A stretch of 64,000 nt of DNA, taken from assembly GCA_035771165.1 (NCBI GenBank), contig JAWNZC010000109.1:203501-267500 (forward strand), given 5' to 3'. Origin of the DNA: Paragorgia papillata. Taxonomy: Eukaryota; Cnidaria; Anthozoa; Scleralcyonacea; Coralliidae. Position 1 is the first letter of the stretch. Each line of letters starts with the position of its first letter. The notes beneath the pieces were generated by a model. It worked only from the letters and a program-made list of their open reading frames with translations, had not been told where the DNA came from and searched no databases. Position numbers and translations under genes: made by a program. Below are positions 61,561-64,000 of the stretch, piece after piece.

Positions 61561-61784
61561 AGCCCTAATCAACGAGAACGCAAGTCATCGCAAGTTGGCA
61601 GTCACGAATTTCTATGGCGGTCGTTCGAACACCCAAATTAAGAAAATAAAGGTTTCATGAGTGTTTTAAACAAGTTTTAACTTTGTCACGGTATATAATA
61701 TTTTCGGGAAATCATTCAGAGTTGCTGGCTGAGATAGCGTGACTGCCAACTTGCGATGACTTGCGTTCTCGTTTGATTAGGGCT
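61561..61784. mobile_element. 224-bp MITE with ~46-bp terminal inverted repeats, TTA target
   Basis: The left end begins 'agccctaatcaacgagaacg' and continues through 'caagtcatcgcaagttggca'. The right end is the complement of the same 46 bp with one extra A. Both sides are flanked by TTA (61,558-61,560 and 61,785-61,787). A 3-bp TTA target with such ends suits PIF/Harbinger-type elements. Arms are almost identical, so the copy is young. It has no coding capacity. Confidence 0.85.
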
Positions 61785-61787
61785 TTA

Positions 61788-62874
61788 AAGTACAGTACAT
61801 CATCTCTTTAAGAACTTTTGACAAGCCTAAACATGATTTCTCAGAATCAAGATGAAATTTAATACAGTAGGATCAGGAAATGTCAAACTAGCTTTATTTA
61901 ATTATTATGTTCTATAATTAGTATAGAAATGTGTAGGATCAGATCGACCCATGTGACTTCATCAAGGGCCCCAAATCGATAATTTACCCAGGACCTCACA
62001 ATTTTTCTCAGCGGCCCTAAGGATGTCTGAAGGAAGACACTTTCTTTGACAAGTAAAAATAATCATCAGATACAGTTACCTCTTCATATGAATATTCGAG
62101 ATATTGATTTATTAATTTAGCCATTTTTAGTATGTTGGAACATTTTTTTGTGTGTGCTTGATGCATGTGTGATACGAGGCGTGCTTGGGTATGTAAAATT
62201 GTTATGACAAAAATATTTTGTTGTTTTTTAAAAATATCAGTAATCACACTATAAAGAATGTTGCATGAAGAGCTGGTGTCCCTATCAAATCAAGTGTTTG
62301 AGAACGTATGGTTTTTTAGCAATGGTTTTGACAATCAGGGTGTGTTCTAAGTGACAAATTTATTTTTGTTATCATAGTGTACACGTAGTCTGGACCAGTG
62401 TTAGGACGTGTTGAAACATGATTGTGAAGTTCAAATATTTGTCATTTTTTTGCTGCGAGAAAGTACTGTAGAAGGGATTTTCCCTTGTATATTTAGGGAG
62501 TTTCCCATATTTGGTCTTGAGGTTTATGTAATCCGAGGACTTGTTAGTTGGATGTGTTCGAACTCGAACAGCGGTAAATGGTCAAGGTCAAGATTTCTTA
62601 ATTTGATGATGAAACATTTCGGTAACTTAATCCTTGACTACTGATTTGGCTCCTGGGTATATATATATTTTTTACGAGGGGTGGGGTGGTGGTGGTTCTT
62701 GCATGGTTAAACCGCTGTAACTTTGTACAAACGCAATGGTGAATCATATTTGATTATCACTAGAAAAGTTTTAGAACACATTCTTTCAGAGATTCCTACT
62801 GCTAATTGTATACATGTAATATATTTTTGGTATTGGTATTAAATTATAGTCCTCATTTTTGTTAATTACTGTAG
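61788..62874. other. Upstream flank or intron of the MDM2-like gene
   Basis: I see no exon I can support here. The exon at 62,875 starts inside the SWIB domain, so at least one upstream exon must exist, and this stretch is probably part of the preceding intron. Open stretches at 62,017-62,247 (minus) and 62,408-62,644 (plus) do not resemble known proteins. Confidence 0.45.
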
Positions 62875-63008
62875 ATCATGGGACACGTAACTGAGTACAT
62901 CAAACGGAAAGCATTATTTGATCCTGCTGATCCAAGGAAAGTGTACTGTGGAAACGATCAGCTAGGGGAGATCTTTGGATGCAATGAATTCTCCACAGCA
63001 AATGTTTG
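62875..63008 (+). CDS. MDM2-like: MDM2/MDM4-like SWIB-domain exon (internal)
   Basis: A 134-nt exon follows a good acceptor (tttttgttaattactgtag) and is followed by a GTAAAC donor. Read from its first base it gives HVTEYIKRKALFDPADPRKV, then YCGNDQLGEIFGCNEFSTANV. This aligns without gaps, as far as FS, to the amino-terminal SWIB domain of MDM2/MDM4, which in vertebrates binds the p53 transactivation helix. Shared landmarks are the YI pair, L-x-D, V-Y-C-x-x-D-x-LG, the FG, and FS. Generic SWIB domains (SMARCD type) share YIK and L-x-D but have C-D-x-x-L in place of the MDM-type YC-x-x-D-x-LG. The ATG at its second codon is not taken as a start, because the domain needs sequence upstream. The exon ends within a codon (TG/T). 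Confidence 0.72.
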
Positions 63009-63242
63009 GTAAACACCTCAATATATCAGAAACCTCTGATAATAAGCCTCAAGTTTATATTTTATAAAAATGATTAATTTTGGGAGAGTTTGTGCACAAT
63101 GCCATATGCTTTATTGTCAATCAGGTTATGACTGGAATGAATACAGGGAATGTCTGCACTTCTGATATTCTTACACTTGAAATTTTCTTTCACCAAAAAT
63201 TCCTACAACATGCTCTAAACTTGGCTTGCTTTTTTTTTGTAG
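63009..63242 (+). other. Intron of the MDM2-like gene (GT-AG)
   Basis: 234 bp, beginning GTAAACACC and ending with a strong pyrimidine tract and acceptor (gctttttttttgtag). The phase it leaves (two bases before, one after) joins the flanking exons in frame. Confidence 0.7.
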
Positions 63243-63343
63243 TGACTTGCTTCTTCGAAATTTGCAAATAATTGATAATCCAGCTTGCTGTTCATCGAAC
63301 ACATTAACCTCGGTGTCTACAACAGATACATGTACTTCATGCA
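63243..63343 (+). CDS. MDM2-like: MDM2/MDM4-like SWIB-domain exon (following)
   Basis: Joined to the previous exon it continues CDLLLRNLQII, which fits the last helix and strand of the MDM2 SWIB domain (the R-N-L followed by hydrophobics), with a loop about three residues shorter than in the human protein. It then becomes Ser/Thr/Cys-rich, as expected for the disordered linker after the domain. I end it at 63,343, before a GTGAGA donor, because MDM2 proteins have acidic, zinc-finger and RING parts encoded downstream. If that donor is not used, the frame stays open to a TGA at 63,370-63,372 and the protein would stop just after the SWIB domain. Regulation and the RING part lie outside the window. 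Confidence 0.62.
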
Positions 63344-63424
63344 GTGAGAGTGATCAACCGTCTTCCAAATGAACCTTGTTCTAGTAGACATATGACATCA
63401 TCAGTCGTGGCATCGATGTCATCA

Positions 63425-63690
63425 TCATGTATGCATGTATGTAAACGTTATTTAAGTGTCAAATGTATTTAGCTCACAAAACTAATTGGGGACACTGTTG
63501 GTTTAACTGAGGAGGGAAACCGGAGATCCCGGAGAAAAACCCTCGAGGCACAGGAGAGAACCAACAACTCTACTCACATGAAGCTAAGATTGCTCACCCA
63601 TCCAAATACTAACCCCATCGGACCGAGCTTAACTTCAGTGGTGAGAGGTAGCGCGCTAACGGCTTGTGCCACCCATGCCTCCCATGTCTA
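63425..63690 (-). mobile_element. 5S-rRNA-derived SINE with LINE-type 3' tail
   Basis: On the minus strand the head contains CACTGAAGTTAAGCTCGGTC and GGTTAGTATTTGGATGGGTG (about 63,594-63,640). These match the internal promoter of metazoan 5S rRNA (A box GAAGTTAAGC and C box GTTAGTACTTGGATGGGTGA), spaced as in the real gene. A body with 'cctcgagggtttttctccgg' follows. The tail (63,496 down to about 63,441) is AGTGTCCCCAATTAG, then AGCTAAATACATTTGACAC, then TTAAATAACGTTTA, near-identical to the LINE tail at 56,819-56,872. It ends in a CATACATG-type short repeat. It lacks a full 5S structure, so it is a SINE (SINE3-type head), not a 5S gene. Confidence 0.8.
63592..63637 (-). promoter_or_regulatory. 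5S-like internal RNA polymerase III promoter in the SINE
   Basis: A-box-like GAAGTTAAGC (63,627-63,636) and C-box-like TTAGTATTTGGATGGGTGA (63,594-63,612) keep the 5S order and spacing. C-box differences from 5S are single bases (TATTTGG for TACTTGG). Confidence 0.7.
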
Positions 63691-63810
63691 TGAATAGGAT
63701 TGGGATAAAGAGGAACCATGTTAACGCTTGTTCAGGTTAGAGAAATTGAAATGACTTGGAGAAAATTCAGGGACCAATTTCAAGTGGAATATATTTTTAC
63801 TTACTTTTAT

Positions 63811-63938
63811 ACTTCACTTCACTTCACTTCACTTCACTTCACTTCACTTCACTTCACTTCACTTCACTTCACTTCACTTCACTTCACTTCACTTCACTTC
63901 ACTTCACTTCATTTCATTTCACTTTACTTTACTTTACA
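63811..63938. repeat. ACTTC pentanucleotide microsatellite
   Basis: Twenty uninterrupted ACTTC units (63,811-63,910) are followed by ATTTC x2 and ACTTT x3, showing point change and then spread at the right edge. It produces false open frames (SLHFT repeats) in several frames. Confidence 0.97.
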
Positions 63939-64000
63939 GATCACGAACTTCCGTTGTCACAGACTCGCCTGATGACTTGTTCTTTTTAGATGGGAAGTAA

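Noticed and set aside
63592..63690. A genuine 5S rRNA gene
   Set aside because: Only the internal promoter region matches; the 5' and 3' arms that form helix I are absent and the sequence runs into a SINE body and LINE-type tail.
63718..63989. Open frames with SLHFT repeats
   Set aside because: Product of the ACTTC microsatellite only.

Overview
This window looks like nuclear DNA of a marine invertebrate, most likely an anthozoan cnidarian (stony coral or anemone). The reasons are a CR1/L2-type LINE carboxy-terminal reverse transcriptase of the kind common in coral genomes, a Ty3-type retrotransposon using a tRNA-Ser primer, a 5S-rRNA-derived SINE, several MITEs, spliced exons with GT/AG introns, and no operons or ribosome-binding sites. 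The assignment rests on recognised protein and element families, not on a database match.

Positions 1 to about 46,850 are one satellite array that runs off the left edge of the window. The unit is about 215 bp (roughly 218 copies), in three recognisable classes (A, B, C). They are arranged in nested higher-order patterns: a 645-bp A-B-C trimer, blocks of about 943, 1,075, 1,936, 2,915 and 3,870 bp, and segments copied 7.7 kb and 17.6 kb apart. Each unit carries three short dyad symmetries within about 70 bp. The minus strand is unusually free of stops, which yields many ORF-like stretches of 60-259 codons; I read these as by-products of the satellite, not genes. The right edge is an 18-C tract followed by decayed units to about 47,230.

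From 48,179 to 52,745 there is a three-layer nest of mobile elements. A LINE reverse-transcriptase relic is split by a hAT-like element (13-bp perfect terminal inverted repeats, perfect 8-bp target duplication). That element encloses a minus-strand Ty3-type retrotransposon with a short 5' LTR, a tRNA-Ser(GCU)-type primer site and gag-protease-RT-RNaseH-integrase in one frame. The Ty3 copy is dead: one in-frame stop, an Asp-to-Asn change in the RT active site, and loss of the integrase end and 3' LTR.

From 52,746 to 61,800 is a mosaic of MITE-like foldbacks, degenerate tandem repeats, a 5'-truncated LINE with its 3' tail (56,022-56,884), and a 0.77-kb G-rich minisatellite (57,571-58,337). At 62,875-63,343 two spliced exons on the plus strand encode most of an MDM2/MDM4-type SWIB (p53-binding-type) domain; this is the only convincing host gene. 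Downstream, a minus-strand SINE with a 5S-like promoter carries the same 3' tail as the LINE at 56.8 kb, which suggests a SINE/LINE partnership. The window ends in an ACTTC microsatellite.
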